64,000 nt of DNA from Diogma glabrata (taxonomy: Eukaryota; Arthropoda; Insecta; Diptera; Cylindrotomidae): assembly GCA_963693315.1 (NCBI GenBank), contig OY856186.1, forward strand, positions 234,779,736 through 234,843,735, given 5' to 3'. Below the pieces are notes generated by a model. It saw only the letters and a program-made list of their open reading frames with translations. It ran no database searches and was not told the DNA's origin. Below, piece after piece: positions 13,085 through 25,092 of this stretch. A program made the position numbers and the translations under genes. Positions within the stretch are counted from its first letter, which is position 1; the number at the start of each line of letters is the position of its first letter.

Positions 13085-13245
13085 GCCTATCAACACTTGA
13101 GAGACAGATCATACAAAAATGTATGGGACATACATTTTTTTAATAAAATGTTTGCAGCAGGGATTACAATATGTGTCACAACATATAAAAACCTTTTAAG
13201 ACCTAAGTCCCACAACAACATGTGTTCTGGATGGACGCAAAACTT
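13085..13245 (-). pseudogene. Fragment of a CR1-like non-LTR retrotransposon 3' region
   Basis: The segment ATTACAATATGTGTCACAAC followed by CCCACAACAACATG is shared with 17,400-17,460 and 38,550-38,620. At 38.5 kb the same strand encodes the C-terminus of a non-LTR RT, which identifies this piece. It carries no intact frame. Confidence 0.55.
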
Positions 13246-13509
13246 TTTTTTGTTTTTTATATTTTTTGATAAAGAATGGATAGCTAAACAATAACTCCTT
13301 TAACATATAAAATATGATATAGGCCAATATTTTATGATAATACAGAGAAAATAAAAATAAGCATGGGTAAAAAGTAAATTTATTTTAAAAATTTGCAGCA
13401 ACAAATCCAACTAGTACCATATAACAATCCAACTACTACCATATTTCTTCATCATGTAACGCACTGCCTTTATTAATGATTAAAGCCCAGATGTAGTTAT
13501 ATGAAGGCT

Positions 13510-13680
13510 AGATTCTTCGAGCAAAGAATATTCCACGGCTAAGATTGAGGGTGCTACCGTTGTCTGAATACACTTCATACGCAAGCAATCTTTGGTTAGT
13601 GATATATTACTGCTATTGCCAGTGGTATGTAATATCTCATGTTAACTCTTATATCAATAGACAGGGACTGGAGTACGCAG
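13510..13680 (+). pseudogene. 3' UTR fragment of the same CR1-like family, opposite strand
   Basis: CAAAGAATATTCCACGGCTA and GATATATTACTGCTATTGCC match the reverse complement of 17,200-17,350, and CAATAGACAGGGACTGG matches the 38.4-kb copy. This piece points right while the piece at 13,085-13,245 points left, so the copy has been rearranged. Confidence 0.55.
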
Positions 13681-13689
13681 GGTTGGTAC

Positions 13690-14300
13690 AACCATATCAA
13701 AAATTAAAAAAAATTACAAATCAAAAAAAACTGACCTCTCCATGTGTAAATGTTGCTGAAAATCAATATAGGATCGGAATAAAGATTTCATCTCCTGATA
13801 AGCTTTGATCAGATTCATTAAATCACAACCAATTAAATGTTCAACCGCTGGTGATCTTTGGCAGACTAGACTCATATACGGTAATCACTCAAGATTTTCG
13901 AAATAGAGAATATTAAAACAGAAGTCAATTAATGATAGAACAAAATAAATGGAAAATTCGTACACGGGATGTAAACACCAGCGAAATATAGAGAGGGAGA
14001 GTAAAACGATTAAAGGCTCTTTAATAGACCGGTTAAGTCAGTTTTAAATTCTTAAAACTTAACAAGATTAATTGTTATATAAAGAGAAAATTCCATAAAA
14101 TATGTAAATTAGTAATATATTTTATGATTAACAACACATTTCAAAACAATTTAAAAGATCAAAAGTCTCAGGTAAATAAATCAGTTTACTTCGTAAAAAT
14201 AAATGATGGCAAAAAAAAGAGAAAAAGGGACGAAACCTAATTTGAATAGTAATAAAATTTAAAATAAAAACAAGGTACGAATAAAACAAATGATTGACTC
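13690..14300. other. Intergenic or intronic stretch left of the SAPCD2-like exon
   Basis: No gene is seen. It follows the splice donor of the minus-strand gene and is therefore probably intron. The next exon was not located. Confidence 0.4.
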
Positions 14301-14302
14301 AC

Positions 14303-15352
14303 CACATGCGAACCTGTTCTTCCTAAATATTTCATTTTCTCCTGAACTTCACCAATTTTTTTCATATACCAATCTCTTGCATTTTCCACGGCATTCAAAC
14401 CATCAATCAAAACTTCTTTTTCTTGTTCAAATTGTTTTAGTTTCTTCAACATATTATAATCGATTCCATTTTGTAGTGTATGTCGTCTTGGTTCACGTCT
14501 TCTTGTTATTGTTTTCTTTTGAAAATTATTAAAATTTATATCATCACAGTTTTCCAGTTGACCTCCACGGCCATTATTCAACGTTTTTGATTCCATGTCA
14601 TTCATTAAAATTCCCATTTGCCAATTTTGTAATGCAGTTCGTATTTCAGCTTTATCCAAACGTTCAGAATTTGTGTATAGATTGTTATTAGTAGCAGCTC
14701 GTTGCTCCAAACTCATTCGTGGTGGTTTTGGTGGACCATATAATGCAGGAATAATAGGAACAACTGATTCAACAACGAAATTAGATTCGTGTGGAGTTGG
14801 AACAATTTGTGGTAAACTTAAAGTTCTTTGTGCTGGTAGTTGAGCATTATTCGGACGAACAGTTGCTGTATTAGTATTCCATGGTGGTTTTAAATTTATT
14901 TCTATATCCTCATTTCCAATATTATTACAACTTTTTTTAAGCAATGACATCTTTAGCCCTGCACAAAATCGTTCAAATGTTAATAATCCATTCGATGGGG
15001 TAACTTTTCGTAAACATTCGATTACTCCTTTAGGCAATCCCTTTGAACCATCATCTTCCCAACGTTTTTCTATCTCAATAAATTTGATGAAACCAGTTTT
15101 TTGATCATCCATTAATTCGAATAACGTTCGCATTGCAATTATAAATGGTTTTGGTAAATTATCGTTACTCAATTTATTATTAATAATCGAATTATTATTA
15201 TTTTTATTTAAAATTAATCCTTGTGTTGTTGTTGCACCAATAGACATTATTTCTTTGTTAGTTTGGAAATTTAAAATCGTGTTTTCAATAACCAATCGAT
15301 TTAAATGTTGATTTTGTTTATGCTGCTGATGATGATTGTACACTGTATCCAT
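14303..15352 (-). CDS. SAPCD2: SAPCD2-like protein, first coding exon (350 codons)
   Basis: This is the only convincing host gene in the window. The ATG is at 15,352, and the exon ends in phase 0 just before a consensus donor GTGAGT (minus strand, 14,302-14,297), so the protein continues in exons I could not locate. Residues about 66-138 form a Suppressor APC domain: LPKPFIIAMRTLFELMDD, an EIEKRW segment, and LTFERFCAGLKMSLL. It is preceded by an Asn/Gln/His-rich stretch. Residues about 303-347 form a charged coiled coil (LKKLKQFEQEKEVLIDGL). Vertebrate SAPCD2 is a cortical polarity protein that binds LGN and affects spindle orientation and cell-cycle exit; the same role here is inference. 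A short upstream ATG in another frame lies 16 bases before the start. The translated frame runs to 14,237, but the part beyond the donor looks intronic. Confidence 0.8.
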
Positions 15353-15758
15353 GATTATAATCAGACATGACTAAAAGAATTTATTTTTTACTTTGTTTAT
15401 TCTATTAATTAAAATGATTTTTTTTATAAAAACAATATTAAATTAATAACACAGAATTATTTTTAGCAACATTAAATTTATATATATATATATTTACATA
15501 TTATATCACTATAAATTATTAAAATGAATTAAACCAAATAAAAAACAGACAACACGACACAAAAAATATTTGTTACCATACAGCAGAAATCACAGAATAC
15601 AATAACCGAATCAATAATAATTTTTTATTTTACCTGAAGGCTGAACTCTTTAGTTTTTTGTTTTTCTTTCTATTTTGTTTATAGTTTTTTTTTATTTAAA
15701 TTAAAAAGAGAAAGATTCGATGGAGTTATATAAGAGAGTGGAGTTCATGTAGATAGTA
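15353..15758. other. Probable 5' flank of the SAPCD2-like gene
   Basis: AT-rich sequence immediately upstream (minus strand) of the start codon, presumably 5' UTR and promoter. No clear core promoter was identified on the minus strand. A TTATATAAGAG motif at about 15,727 reads on the plus strand only. Confidence 0.35.
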
Positions 15759-15853
15759 GGTGCGTTCGATTTGACTGAAACAACTGAAAAAACAACAACA
15801 ATTGCATTCAATTTTTCAGTTGTATCAGTTGCTTCAGTCAAATCGAACACAGC
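15759..15853. mobile_element. 95-bp hairpin MITE, TSD TAGTA
   Basis: The ends GGTGCGTTCGATTTGACTGA and the reverse complement GCTGTGTTCGATTTGACTGA pair over about 40 bases with a short loop. TAGTA flanks both sides (15754-15758 and 15854-15858). It is too small to encode anything. Confidence 0.7.
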
Positions 15854-17180
15854 TAGTAATGGGAAAAATATGTTTGGGCTGGAGCAGGAGCGTATTTAGA
15901 AGACAATGAGACCCAAACTTATTAGTGTAGTTTAGTCTCTGCATCTTGTTCATTTTTCGATTTTTTCTTCCAAGTACTTACTGGCTCGCGGTGGTTTTTT
16001 AAAACAACCTGGGTCTGAACTTGGAACCTCAATTGCGCTTTACTCTGTCTGATTGGTTTTAGGAAGCACTCATCGATGGCTGTGTGAACCAGGATGTCGA
16101 ATGTCTTTTAATTTTTGAAGTGAAAACTTCTTTAGGCGCATTGTGCAATTTTTTATGGGGAAAAATTTATATATTCGATAGTTATCATTTTTACGCATCA
16201 CGTGTATATTTTAAAATATAAAATACCTCTATCCGTTCGTAACGTTTCAAATTGAAATATGGATATCGCGGTCGACTTAGGTTCTATAGATCGAGAGTTC
16301 AATTCCTGGAGTGGTACATTTTTTTATTGTTTTTTTTTTAATTTTTATTAAATAGCATTAAAATTATTGTTTTTTTATTCATGAATTCATAAAAATATTG
16401 GTTTTCGCATCGTTATTTTCCATAATTTCAATCCCGTGAAATAAAATAAGGAAAATAAAAACTACTATTTGAGTATTTTTCTCTTTCAATATGAGTTGAC
16501 ATCTTCTTCATGAAAGATTGATTTAAAGAAAAGGGGCGTTGTGCAATTTTGCATGGGAAAAAATTTATATATTCGAGCCATCAAGCATATTTCGAGTCAT
16601 CAAGCATTTGAGTCATCATGCTGTTTGTCCTTTATGCATTAATACACCATTCATCCGATCATCATGAAAATTTGGGAAGTTGTTGTGTACACTAGCCCAA
16701 AGGTAACTGGCAAATTTTCTTTTTTCAAAAACTGCACCTCATTGCCCTTATAATTATCTTAAAGGACTTTTCCTAAATGTTGATAATTATTTTATTTGGT
16801 TTTTGTTTAAATATCGTTTTATACGGTTAGTTTTCTTTGATCATTGTTTTTTTTGTTAAACATAATTTTTATGAAATTGAAAAATGAAAGTATAATCTGA
16901 AACAGTTTCATTTGTATATCAAAATTATATGTATTTTAATTTAACACATCATGATGTTAAAAATTTTATCATCTACACCAAATATGTTATTGGTTTGCAA
17001 TGGTATGTAATACATGTAATACGATTTAAAGCTCAAAACTACGAGACGGAATTTGCACAAATACAAAGAAGCATAGCTTATGTATGATTAAACATGGATG
17101 GCAATCACGATAAATAAACTAATAAAATACTAACTAATTTAATACTTAGGTTTCCGCAGAAAAATTTGTAAAATTTAAAA
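15854..17180. other. Stretch with a direct repeat and a tRNA-like box
   Basis: No protein gene. A 45-base direct repeat (GCGCATTGTGCAATTTTTTA region at about 16,135-16,180, again at 16,535-16,583 as GCGTTGTGCAATTTTGCATG) is separated by 400 bases. Between them, 16,265-16,315 has GAGAGTTCAATTCCTGG, which fits a pol III B box, preceded by an A-box-like GCGGTCGACTTAGG. This may be a decayed tRNA-derived SINE. Confidence 0.35.
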
Positions 17181-17184
17181 TTGT

Positions 17185-17485
17185 TGATCTATAGGTGCAT
17201 GCTATTGGCATATATGAGTTAACTTGAGATATCGTATACCACTGGCAATAGCAGTGAGATATCACTAGCCAAAGTGATATCTTAGTTGTGCTGGCGGATG
17301 AAGTTTTTTCAATCAACGATAGCATCCCTTAGTCTTAGTTATGGAATATTCTTTGATGATGACACGCTATTTTTTTAAATAATATGGGTTTGGTAGTAGA
17401 AATTACAATATGTGTCACAACAACACATAAAAACCTTTTAAGAACAAGGTCCCACAACAACATGCTGTCTAAGATGTTGATAGAC
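17185..17485 (-). pseudogene. CR1-like non-LTR 3' end, second copy
   Basis: On the minus strand this runs from the RT C-terminal remnant (TTGTGACACATATTGTAATT) through the 3' UTR (CACTTTGGCTAGTGATATCT, then CTCAAGTTAACTCATATATG). It aligns with 38,375-38,620 and with the pieces near 13 kb. It is 5'-truncated and non-functional. Confidence 0.6.
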
Positions 17486-18119
17486 TCAAATTTTTTATAT
17501 GGTGAAAAACACGTGAAATCAGCAATGTCTGGAAATGTGGTTTTAATTTTGTATATTTAGGTATTAGAATTCGTTGACATCAATAAAAAAAAAGTTTCTG
17601 CGATTTTAGTTTTATTTTTTTAACCCTGTCTTAAGATACAGGGTGTTGAAAAATCAAGAAATTGCTCGACCCTGGTGTATTGAAATGGCTCTACAGTCGA
17701 AACTACTGGACTGATTTTAATCTTATATAGCTCAAAATGTAGGTATTGAACAGAGCTAATCAAAATAATAAATCACACTATATGACCTTGAACATTTTCT
17801 TTTAGAAAAATAACGGCAAAAAATTCAAATTCGATTTTCTAGAAATGCGTACTTTTTAAATTTTTGATTTTTTAATATGTGAAAGGTACATATGTTACTA
17901 AAATTTTATAAAAGATTCAGGATGGGAAAATGTTTTGTTTTTTTTTTATTAATTTTATTGCAACACGCCTTAAAATTTTTCATCATCAGAAAAAGTGGAG
18001 TTAAAAAATGAACAGTTTTTTTTGGATTTACATCTATGTTTTTATAATAAATTTTTAATTTTAACGCAAAATAAATATTTTACACATTTTTTATCATTTA
18101 TTTAATTTTACATTACTAA

Positions 18120-18430
18120 ATTCCGTAGAGTTAGAATAACGTCTAGCTAAGATTGATCCATCATTTGTAGGAATGTATGAGTGATATATCCTCGTGTTCC
18201 AGGAATTGTTTTTAAATTGGCGTATCTATCAGCTAGTTGATTTCGTTTTGCAATGTAACCTGCCTCCGTTACATAGAAAAAATGCATGTTATCTTAAAAA
18301 TTGCCTGGGGTTGCTGCCCAGTTATATAACTCCCGAGGTGTTGATATAACTTTGTCGTATTGTCGTTAGACTCGCTCTAGCTGCTTTTCTTTTTACTGCT
18401 CCTCCAATTCCATCACATCAGAACTGCTCT
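18120..18430 (-). pseudogene. Relic of a DGIGG-type transposase, C-terminal part
   Basis: Reading the minus strand across frameshifts and stops gives DGIGGAVKRKAARASL (near 18,410), then after a gap YVTEAGYIAKRNQLADRYAN (near 18,240) and LKTIPGTRGY. The same order, GPSDGIGGTLKREARRASL and then IKTVSGTQGFH, occurs in the transposase at 29,969-31,589, so both belong to one family. The copy is badly broken. Confidence 0.65.
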
Positions 18431-18729
18431 AACTAGGTAACGAGGAGGTACAGTTCACCAAGAAATAGTTAGTTGAAGACGTACAAACGATTTTTTTGAT
18501 CGCAGTACTGTAGCCACACTATATTCTGATCTAAGCTATAATCTTATCTGGTATTTGAAGTACACATAATATATATTTTTGTGTTAAAAATAATATAATA
18601 TTTGCTGTGATAAAATATACTATATCGAATATTAAGTAATCTCTCTGTACTAAAATTGCCCAGCTTTATTTTTTGAGAGTCAACAAAACATATATTGTGA
18701 TTAAAAATTAACTAAAAGTCAATTTTTCT

Positions 18730-18960
18730 CCATAAAACAAAATTGGGGGCTGCATCTGTTACTATAATGGCTCTTTTAGACTCTGTTCAAAAGCGTGCTA
18801 AACGATTTGTTAATTTTTTCTGATCTCGTTATTTTTTATAAATATCTTCATCAGCAGTGTTCGGATGAAATCAAATCCATTATGCCTGCAAACAGTCAAA
18901 CTGTTGAGATCACCCACTCACCACTGTCATATAGTGACAGAATGCAGAGGGATTTCTTTG
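18730..18960 (+). pseudogene. CR1-like RT C-terminal fragment
   Basis: The plus strand reads LGAASVTIMALLDSVQKRAK, the conserved region just after the RT domain of CR1/Jockey-type proteins, then a degenerate stretch ending SLSYSDRMQRDFFV. It matches the copy at 38.7-39.0 kb (minus). It stops at the start of the right fold-back arm. Confidence 0.6.
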
Positions 18961-18962
18961 TT

Positions 18963-19119
18963 TGCAAAACGACATCAACTAGCTGATAGATACGCCAATT
19001 TAAAAACAATTCCTGGAACACGAGGATATCACTCATACATTCCTACAAATGATGGATCAATCTTAGCTAGACGTTATTCTAACTCTACGGAATTTAGTAA
19101 TGTAAAATTAAATAAATGA
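18963..19119 (+). pseudogene. DGIGG-type transposase C-terminus, right arm copy
   Basis: The frame AKRHQLADRYANLKTIPG, then SYIPTNDGSILARR and the end VKLNK, is the plus-strand counterpart of the relic in the left arm. The C-terminal motif KTxxGTxGxH matches the transposase ending at 29,969. It is only a fragment and has no start of its own. Confidence 0.6.
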
Positions 19120-19770
19120 TAAAAAATGTGTAAAATATTTATTTTGAGGTAAATAAAAAATGTGTAAAATATTTATTTTGAGTTAAAATTAAAAATTTAT
19201 TATAAAAACATAGATGTAAATCCAAAAAAAACTTCATTTTTTAACTCCACTTTTTTTATGATGAAACATTTTAAGTCGTGTTGCAATAAAATTAATAAAA
19301 AAAACAAAAAATTTTCCCCTCCTGAATCTTTTATAAAATGTTATTAAAATATGTACCTTTCACATATTAAAAAATCAAAAATTTAAAAAATACGCATTTC
19401 AAGAAAATCGAATGTGAATTTTTTGCCGTTATTTTTCTAAAAGAAAATGTTCAAGGTCATATAATGTGAATTATTATTTTGAGTAGCTCTGTTCAATATC
19501 TACATTTTGAGCTATATAACATTAAAATCAGCTCAGTAGTTTTGACTGTACAGCCATTTCAATACACCAGGGTCGAGCAATTTCTTGATTTTTCAACACC
19601 CTGTATCTTAAGACAGGGTAAAAAAAAAATACTAAAATCGCAGAAATTTTTTTTTATTGATGTCAATGAATCCCAATACCTAAATGTACAAAATTAAAAC
19701 CTCATTTACCAAATTGCATGTTTTTTGCTGATTTCATGTGTTTTTCACCATATGCTATGTTTTGATTATA

Positions 19771-20890
19771 GACCGGGAGGCAGCGTTGCATTTTGGTTAG
19801 TGATTTGATGCCGGCTGAATTTAATTTTTATAGATAGATTAATTATTTGTGATGTAGAAAATAAGAGTCAGCCATCAGACTTGCGGGGGGTGTGGTTGTG
19901 GGGGAGTTTTAAACTGGTAAAAAAAACGAATTTCAAAAGTAATTTGAGGAAAAACCGGAAGTTGGGATGCAGAACTGTTGTGAACCGTACCAAATGTTTA
20001 TGTACCAAGTTTCATCCAATTCGATTATCAGGTACAGATGTTATTAAGCTTTAAAAAAAACAGGTGTTTGGGGGACCCCCCACCACTTTGTTCACTATCG
20101 CTCAAAAACTTCAGTTTCTTGTCATACATATTTGCATCTTTTTCCAAAGTGTGGCAAAATTCATTCACGAACGAATGTTTTATGCTCCCAACAAACATAA
20201 AAAACATTGTGGAAAAAACCACCTGTTGTATGGTGGAGCTTCCAACCCTTTATCAAATGTACTGCAAAAGCTAATAAAATCTTTCTCATGTTACTTGTCA
20301 GCTTTTACGAACGTTTCATGAAAATCGATGGTAATTGTAGACTACAGTAGGGATAAACACATGGAAAAAAAAACTTTTAACCGGAAGTGTCAAACCGGAA
20401 GTTGGTATGCAGAAATATTGGAAACAGTACTAAAACTTTATATACCAAGTTTCCGTAAGATCATAAGTCGGGATTAGAAGTTATTGAAGATTTAAACTTA
20501 GAGGTGTTCGGGAGACCCCCCGCCATTTTGTCCAAATTTAAAATTAATTCAGATTTTCCATTTTCAAGTGAACCTGGATCATTTGCCAAAGTTTCATCAA
20601 GATCCTATGCAGAAAGGTCTTGACTATATTGTATTTTTATACAGATGCATACGAGGAGCTGACCTATAATCCCCCATCCGCCAATCAGCCGATAACTTTT
20701 TTTTCAATTGTTATGGTGTAAACATGCATCATACAAATTTTGAAGCGGCATCAAATTACTTTTGGAATTCGTTTTTTTTACCAGTTTAAAAGTCTCCCAC
20801 AACCACACCCCCCACTACTTAATTAATTAAAATAAATAAAAATCAAGCGGCATCAAATGACTTTTTCATTTGCAACGCTGCCTCCCGGTC
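19771..20890. mobile_element. 1.1-kb TIR element with subterminal inverted and internal direct repeats
   Basis: The ends read GACCGGGAGGCAGCGTTGCA and its reverse complement, flanked by TA (TTA is also possible). A second inverted pair lies inside: TGTGGTTGTGGGGGAGTTTT (about 19,891) against AAAAGTCTCCCACAACCACA (about 20,790). Two direct repeats of about 140 bases (AACCGGAAGTTGG... to GGACCCCCC; 19,950-20,090 and 20,393-20,530) fill the core. No transposase; superfamily not assigned. Confidence 0.7.
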
Positions 20891-21084
20891 TATTATTTTA
20901 AATATAAAAATGTATATAATAGTTCCTTGGAATACTGATAGATCCAGAGTAATTTTAATTTAAAACTCTTTAAAACTCCCATATAATGTAAAAGCATTTC
21001 CATAATATGGAGTCTAATGACAGTGGAAAAATTCAACTTAAGTAAAAAATAATTAAGTGATGAAGAAGTTTCAACTTTGAAATT
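20891..21084. other. Unassigned AT-rich stretch
   Basis: Nothing recognisable. Confidence 0.4.
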
Positions 21085-21087
21085 GTC

Positions 21088-21180
21088 ATCGCCTCAACGG
21101 CGTAATCGATAGCGTGTCTGCCCAAGGATTCGAGCTGGGCACTGACGAGGGTAGGTTCGAATCCGATCCGAAACACGTAA
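21088..21180 (+). repeat. tRNA-derived sequence (SINE head or tRNA pseudogene)
   Basis: AACGGCGTAATCGATAGCG fits a pol III A box and GGTAGGTTCGAATCC fits a B box, about 45 bases apart, with a TGCCCA/TGGGCA stem between. The acceptor stem does not close well and the anticodon loop is too large, so it is probably not a working tRNA. Confidence 0.4.
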
Positions 21181-22105
21181 AATGTGAATTGTAGTTTTTT
21201 TCTGAGAAACTTCAAACCATACCTTTGAATTGAAAATATTCCAATTACTTCTTTACTTACTTGAGTTTAATTGATCTCAAAAATCCAAAATAAAAGTAAT
21301 TTTAATGATTTTAATTTAAAAATTCTGAAATTTAAATTTGCAATGCTACAATAATTGAAAGATACAAAAAAACACAGCTATTTCACAGTTTTAAGTTTTC
21401 ACTTCTGTCGGCAGTCCTCAAGATTGCCTTCTTTTTTTTTTATCGTAGTTCAAACTGCACAGGTCCTAATTGCTTAATGGTTCTTTTAGTTCAATGGTTT
21501 TTTACGATAGGATTTCTATCGTAGTTAATCGTTTTGAATCTGAACTTATTTTAACTAAAATATTATTACAAAAAACTTTTTAAACAATTTCTGGTTTTTG
21601 AATACAAAAAAATTATAACAAAACTTCAAAATTCAAAATATTATTTAAATATTTCAAAAATGTAATTTAGGGAAGAGTTTTGGCTGATAGCTCAACCACC
21701 TTCAGAAAAACCTAGGTGGTTATTAAAAAACTGAACTAAAGAGCTTTTCAGAGGTTGCTCCAGTGATGACATCAGTCCGACAAGCAAGCACACCTGGTCT
21801 AGTTATGGCTCCGAGAGCCAAGTGCTAGTATTTTCCAGGGGTGTGTCAATTGTTCGACCCAATGCCAACACTCAAACAACCTATTTTGAGAAAAAAGATG
21901 TTAGTACTGATTTTCTTTGGATGCAACAATCGCGGCACGAAGGACAGACGAATACATCTCTGTTATCGTCCACGAATTTTGTCTCCAAGAACACCCTATC
22001 TGGCTATGCTCTAATGAATAAAATCGAGGACAATGGACCTGCTTTTTAAACAAACTTACAAAAGCAGAAACCTCCGTGGTGAAACTTAAAGCTGAATTCA
22101 CTAAG
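21181..22105. other. Unassigned stretch, possibly the 5' part of a decayed non-LTR element
   Basis: No intact gene. 21,490-21,545 holds a fragment of the CGATAG-rich repeat found again at 36.9 and 40.1 kb. The short frames at 21,822-22,101 may be remains of the endonuclease region of the retroelement that follows, but no endonuclease motif is convincing. Confidence 0.3.
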
Positions 22106-22109
22106 AAAG

Positions 22110-23240
22110 AAGGTAAATCAAGGAAATTCTTTCAGCAAGCCAAAAGCTCAAGGGAGTAACAATTGACTGGGCTCTTTATACAAATGGTTTCAGAGGATAT
22201 AAAATAGAACTACGAATGGCCAAGAGGAAATGTTGGAGATTTTTTTGTAAACACATTAAGGAATCATACGGAAGCTTCTTGACACAGGAATATATTCAAC
22301 CAACCCAATAATACTATTCTTTCTGGTTAAATAGCATGATACCTGTACTGTTGCATATACTTGTAAATGAACTAGAGGAAATTCAAAATAACAATAAAAT
22401 GCTAAGGATAACTCTCACGGGCATTCCAATACACTCAGACAAACCAATATTTCTTTTTCTCGTCTTAAAACACTAGAAGGATTGATTGCCCTACCAAGCT
22501 GTCAACAGCAGACTATGCGTATAGGTAAAAATAAATTCGTGGAAACGGCTATGTACTCTCTAGTGCGCAATATCGAAAATTCTTTGATGCAAAAAGAATA
22601 CACTTTGACCGCTTTCTTGACAATGGAGCGCTCAAAAAAATATTAACTGAAGTTATCGCAGACACACTGACGGAACTGGATGTACAGAGTCCTTGGTAGT
22701 GTTAAACGGACGTGTGCTCCTTTACAAGAACACCAACACATACAAAAACAAAAGAACTGTCGTGGTACTCCTCAAGGGGGAGTTCCGTTTCTGTGGAACA
22801 GCTAATTACCCGTTTAATTATATAGCGAGATGTACAGTAGGCTTTCAAGTAACGTCTTAAGCTAATAATGTTGCAGTTTTCGAATCGGATGAGCTCCCGA
22901 AAAAATTAGAATAGAGAACGCAAACTTCCCCTGCAATAACAATATCATGAACATAATCTGGTTTAGGAATTAATTCTGCAAAAACAGAACTGGTTCTTTT
23001 CATCAGGAATACAATTGAGCCATGATATTAATTCCCTTACGCTGAAGGGGATAGTCTGGTACTTGCAGAACAATTAAAATACCTAGATGCCGTGCTGCAT
23101 TTCGATACCAAATATCAGCGATCTCTATATCATTAGTGCTATATCACTGTGGATCAGTTGTTACAAGTGACACTCCACTCCAAAATGTTATACGAGGACT
23201 CAACTATAAAAACAGTGACTTCATCTCAGAATCTGTCTGA
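22110..23240 (+). pseudogene. Degenerate non-LTR reverse transcriptase (R1/LOA-like)
   Basis: Landmarks appear in order across all three plus frames: MAKRKCWRFFCKHIK (about 22,215), a linker seen just before RT domains; KEYTLTAFLDNGALKK (about 22,595), matching the catalytic LDxxxAF region; RGTPQGG (about 22,760), the conserved RT box; KTELVLF and LAEQLKYLDAVLHFDTK (about 22,980-23,110), the thumb-proximal region. No frame stays open for long, and the YADD box is not readable. This is an old, dead copy. The R1/LOA label is from motif style only. Confidence 0.65.
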
Positions 23241-23357
23241 AATGTGATTCAGTGCTCTTATACTCGACAGAGTGTAATGGGCAAGATATTCCTTGTCAGT
23301 TGTACTTTCATTTTCCATCCCTCTTTATCTATAGTAATATTCTATAGCGTTTTTCGA

Positions 23358-24161
<804 letters not shown>

Positions 24162-24829
24162 TGTTACGTTTTTCTAAACTTCCTTCGAATTGGCCTAACT
24201 CACAATTCGATAAACGCAATTTCCAATCTCTTTCTGAGTTCGATCACTGATTAGTAAGCAAACACACCAGGTTTTATTAAGTATTCAACTCCTTGATTGT
24301 TTCACAACAACAGGAAAACAATATAGCAAACAATATTCCTAACTAGAATATTATTCCAACAGCTTCAGAAACTCCAACGGTTTATTGTAGAAATTTCCAG
24401 TTCACAACGTTCAAAATAATACACAAAATATTTCTACTCAATAACACTTATAACTTTATTAACAAAAACTAATTTTAAATATCACTTTTATGATTTTCAC
24501 TTTACTATCGCAGGTTTAAAATAACACTAATTAAAAACTACAAGAGGTAATTTCCTTATATACATTCTGCTTAATCTCTAGAAATTTCACGGTCACTTTT
24601 TAGAAACCTTGAGAAAATATTAGAATATTCGATTATTTTACGTTACGTTGATTTGATTCATAAAATCATTTGTTTTGTGTAGACCTTAATTCTAAGAACA
24701 TGTACAACAACAACAACACTATTCATTTCATTCACTTTCTGTTCTGTTTTGTTGATTTTATTTTCCTGGAAGTGACCGTAATCGTTTAGATCTTTCTGTA
24801 ATCGTTTAGATTTTTCTGTACTCGTAACA
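24162..24829. mobile_element. Solo LTR, TSD TTAT
   Basis: A 668-bp sequence starts TGTTACG and ends CGTAACA, giving a 7-bp inverted terminus, flanked by TTAT on both sides (24,158-24,161 and 24,830-24,833). This fits a Ty3/gypsy solo LTR left by LTR-LTR recombination. It is not the same family as the LTRs at 40.7 and 55.9 kb. Confidence 0.8.
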
Positions 24830-25092
24830 TTATGAAATCAACCTTATATCATAACTACGTAACGAATATCTCCACAGATATCACATTTATGTCATAGTTA
24901 TATCATTATTGTTATGTCATCTTCTTACGTAAATAAGTGTGAAATAATGACATACATATATGACCAGTGGCGTAGCTAGCATGGGTGTCACCCAGGGCGG
25001 ATGTTGTGGTGTCACCCCAAAAATAAAAACTGTCAATAATAATAAAAAGTCGATAAACGTAATTTATAATTTTTTTAAATTAATACAAATGA

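Larger units (their letters stand above)
17497..19755. mobile_element. Fold-back copy of the GIGG-type transposon family, arms about 770 bp
   Basis: The left arm 17,497-18,253 and right arm 18,960-19,755 are close reverse complements: GGTGAAAAACACGTGAAATC against TTTCATGTGTTTTTCACC, and ACACCCTGTATCTTAAGACA against TGTCTTAAGATACAGGGTGT. Each arm includes the same transposase C-terminus, so two transposon 3' ends face each other around a 700-bp spacer. The spacer holds more of the left copy's transposase and a CR1-like fragment. No TSD was identified. Confidence 0.6.

Noticed and set aside
21088..21180. Functional tRNA gene
   Set aside because: A and B boxes are recognisable, but no clean seven-base acceptor stem or seven-base anticodon loop could be formed by eye.
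21033..21215. 60-residue minus-strand frame with RIGFEPTLVSAQLESLGRHA
   Set aside because: It is the translation of the tRNA-like sequence; such peptides are a common artefact of tRNA-derived repeats.
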